From: a virus
Virus record (IMG/VR): IMGVR_UViG_3300047490_000306
Location: 1-22,580 of that record
DNA: 22,580 bases
Direction: 5' to 3' (one strand)
In this document: positions 1 to 8,590 of the stretch, piece after piece
Numbering within the stretch: position 1 is the first letter of the stretch
Layout: every line of letters begins with the position of its first letter
The notes under the pieces: model-generated
Seen by the model: the letters and a program-made list of their open reading frames with translations, nothing else
Databases searched by the model: none
What the model was told of the DNA's origin: nothing
Position numbers and translations under genes: made by a program

Positions 1-199
1 CGCTTATTTCATCAAATCTTTGAATATTGATATTTGGTTTGATATACTTTGTGCCGTGTATGTTGTCTTTGATTCCGGAAAATTTATCTGACTCATGTAA
101 GTAATGAACTGTGCAATTTTCGAATCTCTTGTCGTCGAGATTCATCACGGTAATTGCCGGGCAAGTCATAGAATAATCAATTCCTGCAATTTTGTTCAT
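1..199 (-). CDS. RuvC/RNase H-fold-like protein, N-terminal part
   Basis: Partial gene: 66 codons are visible from an ATG at 199 and the frame runs off the left edge of the window. The N-terminus MNKIAGIDYSMTCPAITVM resembles the first strand of RuvC/RNase H-fold nucleases, which begin hydrophobic-GID-S/T with an acidic metal ligand (D8 here). Similar short nuclease-like proteins occur in T4-like marine phages. No Shine-Dalgarno sequence precedes the ATG; a TAAATA box lies 9 nt upstream (209-214). It follows the porin gene but is separated from it by a strong terminator, so it probably has its own promoter. The assignment rests on one motif only; with the catalytic C-terminal half missing, the function is uncertain. 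Confidence 0.5.
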   Translation of the reverse strand, partial: MNKIAGIDYSMTCPAITVMNLDDKRFENCTVHYLHESDKFSGIKDNIHGTKYIKPNINIQRFDEIS

Positions 200-208
200 T
201 TACACATG

Positions 209-214
209 TATTTA
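209..214 (-). promoter_or_regulatory. TAAATA box, possible T4-type late promoter
   Basis: The minus strand reads GAATAAATAC here, close to the T4 late consensus TATAAATA. It lies between the porin terminator and the next gene, 9 nt from that gene's ATG at 199. A T4-type start site about 5-6 nt past the box would give an almost leaderless transcript. Promoter activity is inferred. Confidence 0.35.
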
Positions 215-225
215 TTCGCTAAAAA

Positions 226-251
226 CAAAACCCGGGATATCCCGGGTTTTG
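226..251 (-). terminator. Rho-independent terminator after the porin gene
   Basis: A perfect inverted repeat (CAAAACCCGGG, loop ATAT, CCCGGGTTTTG) is followed on the minus strand by GTTTTTAG. It begins 32 nt downstream of the porin stop codon. The A-rich and T-rich flanks could let it work on both strands, but no convergent plus-strand gene is seen. Confidence 0.85.
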
Positions 252-282
252 ATACTGTTCTTAAAACTCAACGTTTCAACTA

Positions 283-1401
283 TTAGAACACTAACTGCAA
301 TTGGGTTCTAATGACAAACTGACCATCCTTGGAACTATTCGACCATCCAGTGTTCGCAGTGTTGATTGATGCATCGATTCCGTTAAATGCATAACCAACA
401 TCGGTAGACCATCGTACTGACTTACCATACAAGTAACGGTGAACACCAACAGTGGCTACATTCAAACTATCTGCATACGCAGACGAATCTGCATATTCAA
501 ATTGAGTGTACGGTACCCACTTTTCGGACACTTTATAACTGACCTGAGCAACTCCGGAATATACGGCAGACTGCTTATCCTGCTTGCTGTAGTTAACCGA
601 GAAATTTGTGTTGAATCTGGAAAAATTCCATGCAACATCTCCGGTAGCAACATAGAAATCATCTTCCCAGTGCAAACCGGCTCCGGTTGCCAATGTATTC
701 GATTCTGTTTCGTACAACTTAGCCTGAACTCTTGTGGTAACTCCGTAGTTGTTGTTGGATGGGTTCACTGGGGTATTTGAACGATTCCAACCATCAGTAA
801 ACGCAATCGAGGCATTTGCTGCCGATCCCAGATCAAACGACCCTTCAATTCCTTGGGTAAAATCTTGCCCGAAGGTGTTGGATACAAGTGTGCGTTCCAC
901 GGCGAAAGAATTAGATTCTTCGAGGGAAGCTTCTGCATTAAAGGCCGGGCGGAACTGACCAACTTTCAAGTTAACCGCACCGTAATTTTGAGACACAAAT
1001 GCCTCCTCAAGTTCAAAATTTCCAGAGTCATCAACTTCTGGAGAAATCTGAAACTTGGCGTCACCAATCTCACCCCCGAAATTCAATTGCGTGCGAGGCA
1101 AAGAAAATCCGTACTGATCGGATACAGAATCGCTATTGTTGTAGGTATAGCGAAATTGGGTAAATCCACTAAGTTGCAAACGCGAATCACTGCGCACGAA
1201 CGATTGGTGCGTATCGACCTCGCGAACGAATTCCCTTCGTTCAAAACCATCGCGAGGTGGCTTTTGGTGCGTATCGACCTCGCGAACGAATTCCCTTCGT
1301 TCAAAACCATCGCGAGGTGGCTTTCCGACAAGATCACCCATGGTTGTCGAAGCGACCATCAAAGACGCCATCATAACACCGATATATCTGAATACTCTCA
1401 T
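283..1401 (-). CDS. Phosphate-selective porin (OprO/OprP type)-like outer-membrane protein
   Basis: 372 aa, start at 1401 with an AAAGGA ribosome site. Residues 1-22 form a signal peptide (basic start, VMMASLMVAS core). Residues 27-66 are a 20-residue segment beginning KPPRDGFERRE repeated exactly twice. From about residue 73 the protein is barrel-like: alternating hydrophobic and polar strands (LQLSGFTQFRYTY, LPRTQLNFGG, LKVGQFRPAF) and a terminal phenylalanine (QLVF), the classic sorting signal for outer-membrane barrels. The segment pattern around VGQFRPAF and AVERTLVSNTFG matches the Porin_O_P family, whose members are usually somewhat longer. Known members import phosphate or polyphosphate; substrate selectivity here is inferred. 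It is the last gene before the terminator at 226-251 and lies 28 nt after nrdJ. Porins are unusual phage cargo; alongside PlcP/Agt-like genes it suggests phosphate acquisition. A generic OmpC-like porin is the main alternative. Confidence 0.75.
   Translation of the reverse strand: MRVFRYIGVMMASLMVASTTMGDLVGKPPRDGFERREFVREVDTHQKPPRDGFERREFVREVDTHQSFVRSDSRLQLSGFTQFRYTYNNSDSVSDQYGFSLPRTQLNFGGEIGDAKFQISPEVDDSGNFELEEAFVSQNYGAVNLKVGQFRPAFNAEASLEESNSFAVERTLVSNTFGQDFTQGIEGSFDLGSAANASIAFTDGWNRSNTPVNPSNNNYGVTTRVQAKLYETESNTLATGAGLHWEDDFYVATGDVAWNFSRFNTNFSVNYSKQDKQSAVYSGVAQVSYKVSEKWVPYTQFEYADSSAYADSLNVATVGVHRYLYGKSVRWSTDVGYAFNGIDASINTANTGWSNSSKDGQFVIRTQLQLVF
1204..1324 (-). repeat. Perfect 60-bp tandem duplication with nested palindromes, inside the porin gene
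   Basis: Positions 1204-1264 and 1264-1324 are identical with a 60-bp period, so the reading frame is kept and 20 residues are encoded twice. Each unit carries a nested inverted repeat: outer arms CCTCGCGA/TCGCGAGG and inner arms AACGAA/TTCGTT. The repeat lies just after the signal peptide and before the barrel, where extra residues would be tolerated. The lack of any divergence between copies points to a very recent duplication or to active copy-number change. Confidence 0.95.
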
Positions 1402-1429
1402 TACTATCCTTTCTAAAAAAAACTAGAAA

Positions 1430-3715
1430 CTACTTGCTCTTTTTGTAATCGACGGGGCAAGCTCCGTTGGAACAGTCTATATGTTCTTTACCAATATCTT
1501 CTTCAATACTGACGATATTAGTTATAAGGTCGTTCAGTTGTTGCAAACTGATGGGTTCTTCCGGCTGATACTCATATGACGTAGTATCTTCCTGAGGCAT
1601 AACCGAACAGCAAGCAATTGTACTCTGGAATTTAGGGTACAACGAACTGAACTCTTTATATGATATACGAGCCGGATCATATTTCAAGGTGTATGATATC
1701 TGATTTCCTGCCGGTTCCGAATCATTAGGAACCTTGTTTCCGTGAATCCAATATTTTTCTCCGAGTTGTAGCCACTTATATTGCTCTTCTGGAGTTGCCA
1801 CCGCGGCAGTTATCAGTTTATCTTCAAGACCTAATTTAGTTATTTCTGGTTTTGTAGGAAATCCAACAATCGTAGTTCCTTCATATGTTCTTAACACCCG
1901 ATGTGGATAGCCGGCCTTGACATATTTACCAACAAGCGGATCATCATTTCGAAACTGAACCCAACGCAAATATGCGGCCATAGAAGGCAAATGCCAGCCT
2001 TCAGTGAGTCCGTGAATTTTCGAAATCGTGCCGCTAGGTTTGATTGTCAGCGCCGTATGGGGTACTTCGACCCCAAGTTTTTTGCTGTATTTTACTGCTT
2101 CGTCACGCACGGCGTTTGACAATCGAGATATGGCTGCCCAAAAATCTTTAGAGACATTTTCGTTCAGCAAATCGCGAAAAGATAGCCCAAAGAATTTCCA
2201 AGCAAACTCGTGTACTCCGGTCAAACCAATACCAATGCGGTTTGTGCGTTTGACTTCGCGGTGAAACAGCGAATCCATTAAATTTACCCGAATCATTGCC
2301 CGGGTTGCAACCCGAACTGCTTCTTCTGCTTCATCTAATGTGTCGGCGTGATATGGCACTACATCGCATATGACACAAAATGCACCAAGAATGAATAAGC
2401 AAATTTCGGAGCAAGGATTAACTCCCATAGGAAATGGATGCTTCAAAACTTTCTTAGCAATTTTTGCAAGCATCAATTTTGTTTCATCGTTAACGGTGTA
2501 CTTTTTGGAAGAAACGTAATCGCCATCAACATATTTTTCTATGCCTTTATTGCGAGCCGCCAACTTATGCTGATTGATAATACCTGGTTCTCCGGTACCA
2601 TCAGCATACGCACACTCCATCAATTTGGCCAAAACTTTGCGAGCATGTACGGCAAGTTCTTTTTGTTCTTTGTCCAATTTTTTGATTGCACTAGAAGAAA
2701 GTTTGGTTAGTCTCCAAAATTCTTCGTCGACCATAACCGAGTTATTAGACGACCACAAAAACGAATTAAGTGCGGGTAAGCCTTTTTGCTTTCGTTCATT
2801 TCTTATTGCCAAAACTTCATCAACAGTTTTTCCGTGGAACTCTACCGGGCGTTTGACCTCGATGAATTCCAAAATTGATTTGTTGCGCCAAGATTTCCAA
2901 GACATACGAGCAGCACGCCTTGCTCCTCCGACAAGTACACACTCGGAAAAATAGTGGTCGATATACATCGCCTGTAGCCAAGGAGCAAGATTCGACCCCT
3001 TCAAACTTGCGGCTTTCATAAATGCGTTCATTAACGGAACCGGACCACTGGCAGGGCGATCTTGCATACCACCGATCGGTGCACCTTTAGCTCGAACGTC
3101 GGAAAAAACAAGAATCAACATCTTGTCTTTGTGAATTTTTTCGAACGCCGCAGTTTCCCACGTTTCGAAAGCCTTAGCCCATCCTTCCCGAGAATCCGGC
3201 ACACGAAACCACAGGGTGTCTTTACCTTGCCCGTACTTATGTAAAGCGTCTCTTTCCGATTCATGTGCAGAGTAATCAAAATCGGGATGGCTATCGCTCA
3301 ACACACAACGCAGAGAAGGAGCATGATCCCAATTTACAACCATCAATTCATCGTCAAAACACCGCCCAACACCCGAACCGTTTAGTAGCAAGAAAAACGA
3401 AACAAACGAAGAAGCTGCATGAGAACAGTTCGTAAAAAGTTCCATGTTTCTTTTTGGCTGATTTTTATCGCCATGCTGCAAATGTCTTCCCGACATCATT
3501 ACTGTTGCTTTGGCGATATGTCTTTTGAGTATTTCTCTCTCTGATTCCATTTCATTCGGAAACGGACTTAGCAAAGAATTTCCCAAAGAAACTCTATCCG
3601 CCACATCTAGCCAAGATTCCCATATACCATTATACTTGCGCAAAATGGTTCTTTGTGCCACAGCGGCACCCATGCCGGCTATCGGCTCTCGGACTATCAA
3701 ATTACTTTCGCTCAT
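1430..3715 (-). CDS. nrdJ: Adenosylcobalamin-dependent ribonucleotide reductase, class II
   Basis: 761 aa. Reduces ribonucleotides to deoxyribonucleotides using a B12-generated thiyl radical; supplies dNTPs for phage replication in the cytoplasm, with or without oxygen. Residue numbers count from the chosen start. Diagnostic sites: NCS near C97 (redox cysteine), NPCSE at 433-437 with C435 as the likely thiyl cysteine, a second cysteine cluster FCVIC at 446-450, the PSGT loop at 560-563, and a C-terminal DCSNGACP tail (C748, C753) like the regenerating pair of the monomeric Lactobacillus-type enzyme. The chosen start at 3715 has GGAG 9 nt upstream (3725-3728); an in-frame ATG at 3748 lacks a ribosome site and sits inside a TAAATA box, which fits a promoter with a short leader. 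The gene follows thyX, so two dNTP genes are adjacent. T4 itself uses a class I enzyme, so this is a replacement. Confidence 0.93.
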   Translation of the reverse strand: MSESNLIVREPIAGMGAAVAQRTILRKYNGIWESWLDVADRVSLGNSLLSPFPNEMESEREILKRHIAKATVMMSGRHLQHGDKNQPKRNMELFTNCSHAASSFVSFFLLLNGSGVGRCFDDELMVVNWDHAPSLRCVLSDSHPDFDYSAHESERDALHKYGQGKDTLWFRVPDSREGWAKAFETWETAAFEKIHKDKMLILVFSDVRAKGAPIGGMQDRPASGPVPLMNAFMKAASLKGSNLAPWLQAMYIDHYFSECVLVGGARRAARMSWKSWRNKSILEFIEVKRPVEFHGKTVDEVLAIRNERKQKGLPALNSFLWSSNNSVMVDEEFWRLTKLSSSAIKKLDKEQKELAVHARKVLAKLMECAYADGTGEPGIINQHKLAARNKGIEKYVDGDYVSSKKYTVNDETKLMLAKIAKKVLKHPFPMGVNPCSEICLFILGAFCVICDVVPYHADTLDEAEEAVRVATRAMIRVNLMDSLFHREVKRTNRIGIGLTGVHEFAWKFFGLSFRDLLNENVSKDFWAAISRLSNAVRDEAVKYSKKLGVEVPHTALTIKPSGTISKIHGLTEGWHLPSMAAYLRWVQFRNDDPLVGKYVKAGYPHRVLRTYEGTTIVGFPTKPEITKLGLEDKLITAAVATPEEQYKWLQLGEKYWIHGNKVPNDSEPAGNQISYTLKYDPARISYKEFSSLYPKFQSTIACCSVMPQEDTTSYEYQPEEPISLQQLNDLITNIVSIEEDIGKEHIDCSNGACPVDYKKSK

Positions 3716-3747
3716 CTCGTTAATCTCCAGATTCAATTTAGGTTGCA

Positions 3748-3753
3748 TATTTA
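3748..3753 (-). promoter_or_regulatory. TAAATA box upstream of nrdJ
   Basis: The minus strand reads AACTAAATATG; the TAA is also the thyX stop codon. The box lies 32 nt upstream of the nrdJ start supported by a GGAG site, a spacing that suits a late-type promoter. Because the stop codon supplies half of the motif, chance is a real alternative. Confidence 0.3.
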
Positions 3754-4611
3754 GTTCGATTGCATGATGCTGTCGATTTTATGCAAAAATTCATCATACT
3801 CCCTTTTGCCAATTCCGTAACTTTCGGGAGAACCTAAAGCACCGGTTTTTAACACATAATCCCGCAACATTTTTGCATCGGTTTCGGTTATAGTGTAAGA
3901 TTTCAATACGTACGTTTCAAATGCCTCGAAACAAATTGGAAACTTCGGGCGGACAAGTTGATACATCGCGTTCGCATAATCACGAACCTCTTGTTGTGCG
4001 TGAGTGTCCAATCGTAACCGCAAAAAATGCATTAGATTGTGTATGTCCATTTGCCAAACAACCGCGGTATAGGTGCTTTGCGGCAAACACATTCTCGCCA
4101 ATTCGCGAGATACTCCACATTCCAATCGATGCTTATATTCGTCGAAGGCTATTTCTTCGGCAGTCTTGCCTACATCGCAATATCCAGTACAATATTGCTT
4201 TGGAATATAAGATAGCAATCCATCGCTACCTTGTTTATTCGTCGTGCTTTGTTTGCGCCATTCCTCTGGTACGTACCACTCTTCGGGCATTTCGGAATAT
4301 CGACCGGAATATTGATTCAATTTGGCCGTACGATGTCGCACAATTTGACCATGAATCGCCAAAGGCAATTTGAGCATAAAGGTGGCGCAACATTGTTCGA
4401 ATGGGCTTGTATGCTTGTTTCGCAGCAAATAACGTATCAAGTTAATGTCGTCTTGTACCGTTTTGGTTCCTTTTCCATATGAAATTCTTGCTGCTTCGGC
4501 TACTGTAGAGTCCGTCCCGTAAACAGATTTCAATAGCACGTAACCTTTATCCAAAACACGAATAGCATTAGGATCGTTTTTAATCTGTTCCCACTGTGGT
4601 ATTTCGCTCAT
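3751..4611 (-). CDS. thyX: Flavin-dependent thymidylate synthase
   Basis: 286 aa. Makes dTMP from dUMP with methylene-tetrahydrofolate, FAD and NADPH. The ThyX signature RHRTAKLNQYSGR is at 92-104, HTSPFEQ at 67-73, and the C-terminal block contains RELARMCLPQ, YTAVVWQMD and FLRLRLDTHAQQEVRDYA, as expected for the tetrameric family. The usual serine at position six of the signature is lysine (K97). The start at 4611 is chosen because its ATGA overlaps the primase stop and GGAAAAAA precedes it; an upstream in-frame TTG (4623) is less likely. It works with the neighbouring Dut, which yields dUMP, and with NrdJ. T4 uses ThyA instead, so this is a non-orthologous replacement common in phages of other hosts. 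Confidence 0.96.
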   Translation of the reverse strand: MSEIPQWEQIKNDPNAIRVLDKGYVLLKSVYGTDSTVAEAARISYGKGTKTVQDDINLIRYLLRNKHTSPFEQCCATFMLKLPLAIHGQIVRHRTAKLNQYSGRYSEMPEEWYVPEEWRKQSTTNKQGSDGLLSYIPKQYCTGYCDVGKTAEEIAFDEYKHRLECGVSRELARMCLPQSTYTAVVWQMDIHNLMHFLRLRLDTHAQQEVRDYANAMYQLVRPKFPICFEAFETYVLKSYTITETDAKMLRDYVLKTGALGSPESYGIGKREYDEFLHKIDSIMQSN

Positions 4612-5645
4612 ACTTTTTTCCAATTGTTAAACCGAATTTTAGCGGTCAGCCCTTTATATGTACACGATTCAATCAATTTTTGCGGATTCATCCCGGCCAA
4701 AACCATGTCGTTAATATCTTTTTGTTTTAGATCATTCGGCCAGATAACGATTGAATAACCTTCGTCGATTCTACGATTCATTCTAGATACTATTTCTTCG
4801 TTTCTGGGTTCGTTGTCATAAGCAAAAATCGTATTTGAAACATCAAATGGCAAAGACTTTAGATCAACATCACTTCCGGATAACGCCCAAGCATTGCGCA
4901 AAAACAGACTATCAATTGGGCCTTCTACCGCATAGTTTCTTACGGAAAAATTTACGGCATCCATACCATAGATTTTTGGAGTAGTAATACCTTCTTTTTT
5001 GATCGTTAGATAGCGAATACCCAGACAAGGGCGAATAAACAATCTTCCCTGAATCGCAAATAAATTCTTGTCGCAATCAAAATAAGGTAATACCAACCTA
5101 GGTTCTGATTTGAGTTGCCCTTCTTCTATCGTGCTGTCGAGCGATCTGGCCAAAGCGGCAAAATCATCCGTATAGTATAGTTTTTTCCAAGCAGATTGCG
5201 GTATTTTTCTGCCATCGACATACCCAACCGCAGGATGATTTAATGGCAGACTGTCAACCCTTTTGCATAACGTAACCAGACAATCGGGTACTACCCTGAT
5301 CGTTTTAGGTGGCAAAATTGCAACTTTTGGAAGAGTTTCTTGCACTCGACCAGTCGCATTGGCCATGAAATTTTCTTTGATGTACTCTCGAAACAAAAGA
5401 GAGTCCATAGATTTCAACAGTGTAGAGAACCTAGAACTATATCCGCAGTTGTGACATTTGGCGATATACGATCCTTTATACTCAAACAGATAGAACCTCT
5501 TTTTGTTTAGGTTCTTTTTCGAGTCGCCACATTTAGGGCACCTACACACCGCCAAATTCTTGGTTTTCCACTGAAACTTCGACAATTTCGGCGAAAGCAA
5601 ATTGATGTACTTGTAATCGATATAATAATGAGTGGTCGCCATCAT
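4608..5645 (-). CDS. 61: DNA primase, T4 gp61 type
   Basis: 345 aa, close to T4 gp61 (342 aa). Makes the RNA primers for lagging-strand synthesis together with the gp41 helicase, which is not in this window. An N-terminal zinc ribbon is formed by C36/C39 and C64/C67 (CPKCGDS and KCHNCGYS). The TOPRIM-like catalytic core shows VEGPIDSLFL (E241) and FAYDNEPRN (D277), both near-identical in pattern to T4 gp61. It overlaps the polymerase stop by ATGA at the start and thyX by ATGA at the end, so the polymerase, primase and thyX genes are probably translationally coupled. A second methionine follows immediately, so the true start may be one codon later. Confidence 0.93.
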   Translation of the reverse strand: MMATTHYYIDYKYINLLSPKLSKFQWKTKNLAVCRCPKCGDSKKNLNKKRFYLFEYKGSYIAKCHNCGYSSRFSTLLKSMDSLLFREYIKENFMANATGRVQETLPKVAILPPKTIRVVPDCLVTLCKRVDSLPLNHPAVGYVDGRKIPQSAWKKLYYTDDFAALARSLDSTIEEGQLKSEPRLVLPYFDCDKNLFAIQGRLFIRPCLGIRYLTIKKEGITTPKIYGMDAVNFSVRNYAVEGPIDSLFLRNAWALSGSDVDLKSLPFDVSNTIFAYDNEPRNEEIVSRMNRRIDEGYSIVIWPNDLKQKDINDMVLAGMNPQKLIESCTYKGLTAKIRFNNWKKV

Positions 5646-8161
5646 GCAAAGAATGACTCCAAAGAAGATCGAGGTTCAATAGACCATTTTTTGACTTCCA
5701 ACAAAGAAATCAGAGGATCAGAAAACGTTTTGCTGTATTGTAAATCTCGATCCGCGTATTCTTCCAAACAAAACTCTTTAGGAATCTGCGAAGGAGGAAA
5801 AGAAATAACGGTGTTGTGTAATGGGTTCGGAATCTTCAAGTACAGAAACTTGATCTTGTCTCCGTCAGATATCTTAGTGTACTTATTCGCCAGACCAAGT
5901 CGATCGATCGTGCTATTATAAATCAACGCACCCTTGACGGCGATAGGCGTTCCTTTGGCATATATGCTGTTTGGGTCAGCATATTCCTTCATCCCATTAA
6001 TTCCGCGAGGAAAAGATATATCAATCAGAGGAGCCGCGGCGAAGTCGCGCCGGAATTTCTCTAGAAACTTATGCAATGCCGCTTCATCTTCGTTGAGAAT
6101 GATTCGAATTGCTTCCTTAAGGCCATCACGACATATTTTGGGAGTAGAAGAACGTTGAGTTTCCAACCCGGTAATTTTGATTTTTGGAGTTTTGTAGCGA
6201 ACGCCTTCTGAGTCCCACACCTGCAAACAGTATCTCTTTTTAGCAGTCCACAATGCACGATCAGCAATTACTTCTCTCTTCATTTCGAGAGTTTGCTCTT
6301 TTGCGTTCAAATACTGGTATAATTCGGCAAACCGCGAAGTAATGTATGGCTGTAGATACTTGTTGCAAAACTTATCCATAACATCAACTATCTTTTCTTT
6401 TGGCGTCGATCCCGGCAAAGTTTTGACGAGAGGTTCCAGATTCAAATAACAAGAGTCTGTATCGGAACCGATAACATAATCCACGCCATTTGTTTTGAAT
6501 GTCACATTAAGATACGCATTAAGATACTTCTGAATCCATTGAATAGCTAACTGACCAGTCATAGTAATTGCTTCGGCTTGATTGAGATCGAAATACCGAA
6601 AGTATTGGTTACCCAAAGCACCGTATGCACTGTTAAGACTGATTTTGGCAGCCATCTGCTGAACGTCGAATTGTACTGCTTCTTTACGATACTTCGCTTC
6701 ATCCGAAGTTGACAGATTAGGTTCTTCTAATTTTTTCTTGGCATCCAACATCTTTTTCTTGAAGACTTTTCGACGATTGAAAAATTTCTCCATGAGTTCA
6801 GGAAGAAATCCCTTAACCTCCCTACGAAAACACTGCCCATTAGCGCCAACCGACAAATCGAGAGCGACCGCGGCGGACAGATCACATTTTTTCTCCAAGA
6901 GATCATTTACAGTAACCTCAATTTTGCGATCTACAATTGTATCCGGAGAAATATTGAGAAAACGAATAAGATTGGGATACAGAGAGGCCAAGTCAAAACT
7001 TACGATCCATTTATACTCACCAGGTTTTGGGTCCTTGACATACGCGCCGGCATATTGTTCATCTTTTCCGGAAGACCTCTTCAAAGGAATAGCAATTTTT
7101 TTCGCATTAAGATGGTTGTAGATCAACATATCCCAGGTGCGAACTTGGCTAAACACATCAACGTAGTTAATTCCGGCAGTGTATGCCATCGAAACGTGCA
7201 AAGACAAAAAGTTGAGTTTATCTTCTAGTTGCTCGACCAATTCTGCATCATGCAAATTGTACAGGGCAAACAACTGATGGTCTTTTGTGTAGAATTCTCG
7301 AAAATAATCGTATTTGTCGGTCCATGGAATTTTTCTTTTGTTCAACTCGGCATTAGCAATGTGATCGAGAGTGTATGATTCCTGTGGGCTTAGACTGTAT
7401 TTTCGATACAATTCCTGATAGTCTAAGGTATCAATTCCCTCAATGGCATAAACCTCTGCGATCTTGCCTCGCACTTCAACCTGATCGTACGTAATCTTAT
7501 TCCATGGAGAAAGACTTTTCGCCTTATCTTCACCAAACAAAACACCAATACGGCGAATCAGATATGGAATGTCGAAGAAACGAATATACCATCCAGTGAT
7601 AATATCAAGATCGATCGTTTTCCAAACACCAATGAAATCGAGCAATAATTCTTTTTCAGTTTGGTGCAATCGATACTCAACTCCAGCAGGCAAGACGGCC
7701 GGCTGCAAACCAAAAACATATCTCTTGTCTTTACACAACAGAGTAATGAGATTTACTCTCTCGTTTGCTGTTTCGATGTTTGGGAAACCTTCTTCCGATT
7801 CAGTTTCGATATCGATCGTTCCGACGCGGATTGTGTTGAAGTCGTAAGTCGTTTCCTGCCCGGGAGGGGTTAAACTAGCAATGTATTGATAAATCCACTG
7901 TGTATTTCCATATATCTCGAAATTATCCACACCCTCATATGTCTTCAGAAATTCTTGGCATTCCGACATAGTTCCCGGAGACATAGGATAGACCAATTTG
8001 CCTTGAATGGTTTTCCACGGGTCTGCTTTGGTTTTGCTCGCACCCGTAACATACAGCGTAGGCAAAAAGCTTGTTCTATATTGAACTCGCTTGCCATCTG
8101 CATCATATCCACGAAACAAAATATCGTTGTGTCTACGGGAAACGTTTGTGTAAAAACTCAT
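5642..8161 (-). CDS. 43: Family B DNA polymerase, T4 gp43 type
   Basis: 839 aa (T4: 898). Replicative polymerase with a proofreading exonuclease. Exo I DIE at 117-119 (TIDIET), Exo II around FFDIPY at 195-200, Exo III YNLHD at 301-305. Polymerase motif A DLASLYP (390-396), motif B KISLNSAYG (506-514), motif C SDTDS (566-570), then a KKRYCLQ block. All catalytic acids are present, so it should be active for both synthesis and proofreading. The C-terminus SSLESFFA resembles the clamp-binding tail that contacts gp45. The start overlaps the previous gene by ATGA. In T4, regA and 43 are adjacent; here dut and a DUF5664 gene are inserted between them. Confidence 0.97.
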   Translation of the reverse strand: MSFYTNVSRRHNDILFRGYDADGKRVQYRTSFLPTLYVTGASKTKADPWKTIQGKLVYPMSPGTMSECQEFLKTYEGVDNFEIYGNTQWIYQYIASLTPPGQETTYDFNTIRVGTIDIETESEEGFPNIETANERVNLITLLCKDKRYVFGLQPAVLPAGVEYRLHQTEKELLLDFIGVWKTIDLDIITGWYIRFFDIPYLIRRIGVLFGEDKAKSLSPWNKITYDQVEVRGKIAEVYAIEGIDTLDYQELYRKYSLSPQESYTLDHIANAELNKRKIPWTDKYDYFREFYTKDHQLFALYNLHDAELVEQLEDKLNFLSLHVSMAYTAGINYVDVFSQVRTWDMLIYNHLNAKKIAIPLKRSSGKDEQYAGAYVKDPKPGEYKWIVSFDLASLYPNLIRFLNISPDTIVDRKIEVTVNDLLEKKCDLSAAVALDLSVGANGQCFRREVKGFLPELMEKFFNRRKVFKKKMLDAKKKLEEPNLSTSDEAKYRKEAVQFDVQQMAAKISLNSAYGALGNQYFRYFDLNQAEAITMTGQLAIQWIQKYLNAYLNVTFKTNGVDYVIGSDTDSCYLNLEPLVKTLPGSTPKEKIVDVMDKFCNKYLQPYITSRFAELYQYLNAKEQTLEMKREVIADRALWTAKKRYCLQVWDSEGVRYKTPKIKITGLETQRSSTPKICRDGLKEAIRIILNEDEAALHKFLEKFRRDFAAAPLIDISFPRGINGMKEYADPNSIYAKGTPIAVKGALIYNSTIDRLGLANKYTKISDGDKIKFLYLKIPNPLHNTVISFPPSQIPKEFCLEEYADRDLQYSKTFSDPLISLLEVKKWSIEPRSSLESFFA

Positions 8162-8586
8162 GATTTTTTGAACTTATCCTCTGCTGTGCCCTTCAAAAAT
8201 TCATCGGGATGATAAAACGTTCCAGGCTTCGGTAAATCATTGACCTGATCGCTCAGAAGCCCACGTTCTATTCTTTCTTCATGATCCATGAGACAAAATG
8301 CGTTCCATGCGATAGCTGCGAGATGGTCTTCCGATCGATCTCCACCCAAATAACAAAAAGTATGTCTAAGGATCGCCTCGACATACCTCGACATACTTAA
8401 TCCACGTTCCCAATTTCGAGGCGGATACTTGCTTTTGACACCGTTTTCGTAATGTTTAGCAAGTCTATGTATACCATGAACAGAAATCAAATCGTATCGC
8501 CCTTTACCAGAACTATCCGAACGCAAAGCTCCACTGGTAAATTGTGCCATGGAATCTCCATGGTTAACAGAATCATAGCAAGGCAT
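8158..8586 (-). CDS. dATP/dGTP diphosphohydrolase-like protein (DUF5664 type)
   Basis: 142 aa. The middle of the protein, GRYDLISVHGIHRLAKHYENG followed by RNWERG, SRYVEAILRH and EDHLAAIAWN (86-95), follows the DUF5664 / dGTP_diPhyd_N pattern found in many phages, with the helical EDHxAAxAWN segment likely holding metal ligands. Members are annotated as purine dNTP diphosphohydrolases that reshape the nucleotide pool. The start at 8586 has AGGAG upstream; the GTG-initiated longer form would overlap dut. It ends in an ATGA overlap with the polymerase gene and follows dut by 4 bp, so it belongs to the replication operon. No PurZ-like gene is visible, so there is no support for a modified-adenine genome. 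The enzymatic activity is inferred from the family label. Confidence 0.75.
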   Translation of the reverse strand: MPCYDSVNHGDSMAQFTSGALRSDSSGKGRYDLISVHGIHRLAKHYENGVKSKYPPRNWERGLSMSRYVEAILRHTFCYLGGDRSEDHLAAIAWNAFCLMDHEERIERGLLSDQVNDLPKPGTFYHPDEFLKGTAEDKFKKS

Positions 8587-8590
8587 AAGA

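Noticed and set aside
853-1416. Plus-strand open frame of 187 codons opposite the porin
   Set aside because: It is antisense to a convincing signal-peptide and barrel protein, has no recognisable domain, and its repeated part only mirrors the 60-bp duplication.
8376-8395. 10-bp tandem repeat CCTCGACATA in the diphosphohydrolase gene
   Set aside because: A 10-bp duplication would shift the frame, yet the encoded SMSRYVEA segment fits the family, so it is chance similarity.
8158-8586. Diaminopurine (Z-genome) pathway
   Set aside because: No PurZ-like or DatZ-like gene is visible and the polymerase is family B gp43-type, not the PolA type usual in those phages.
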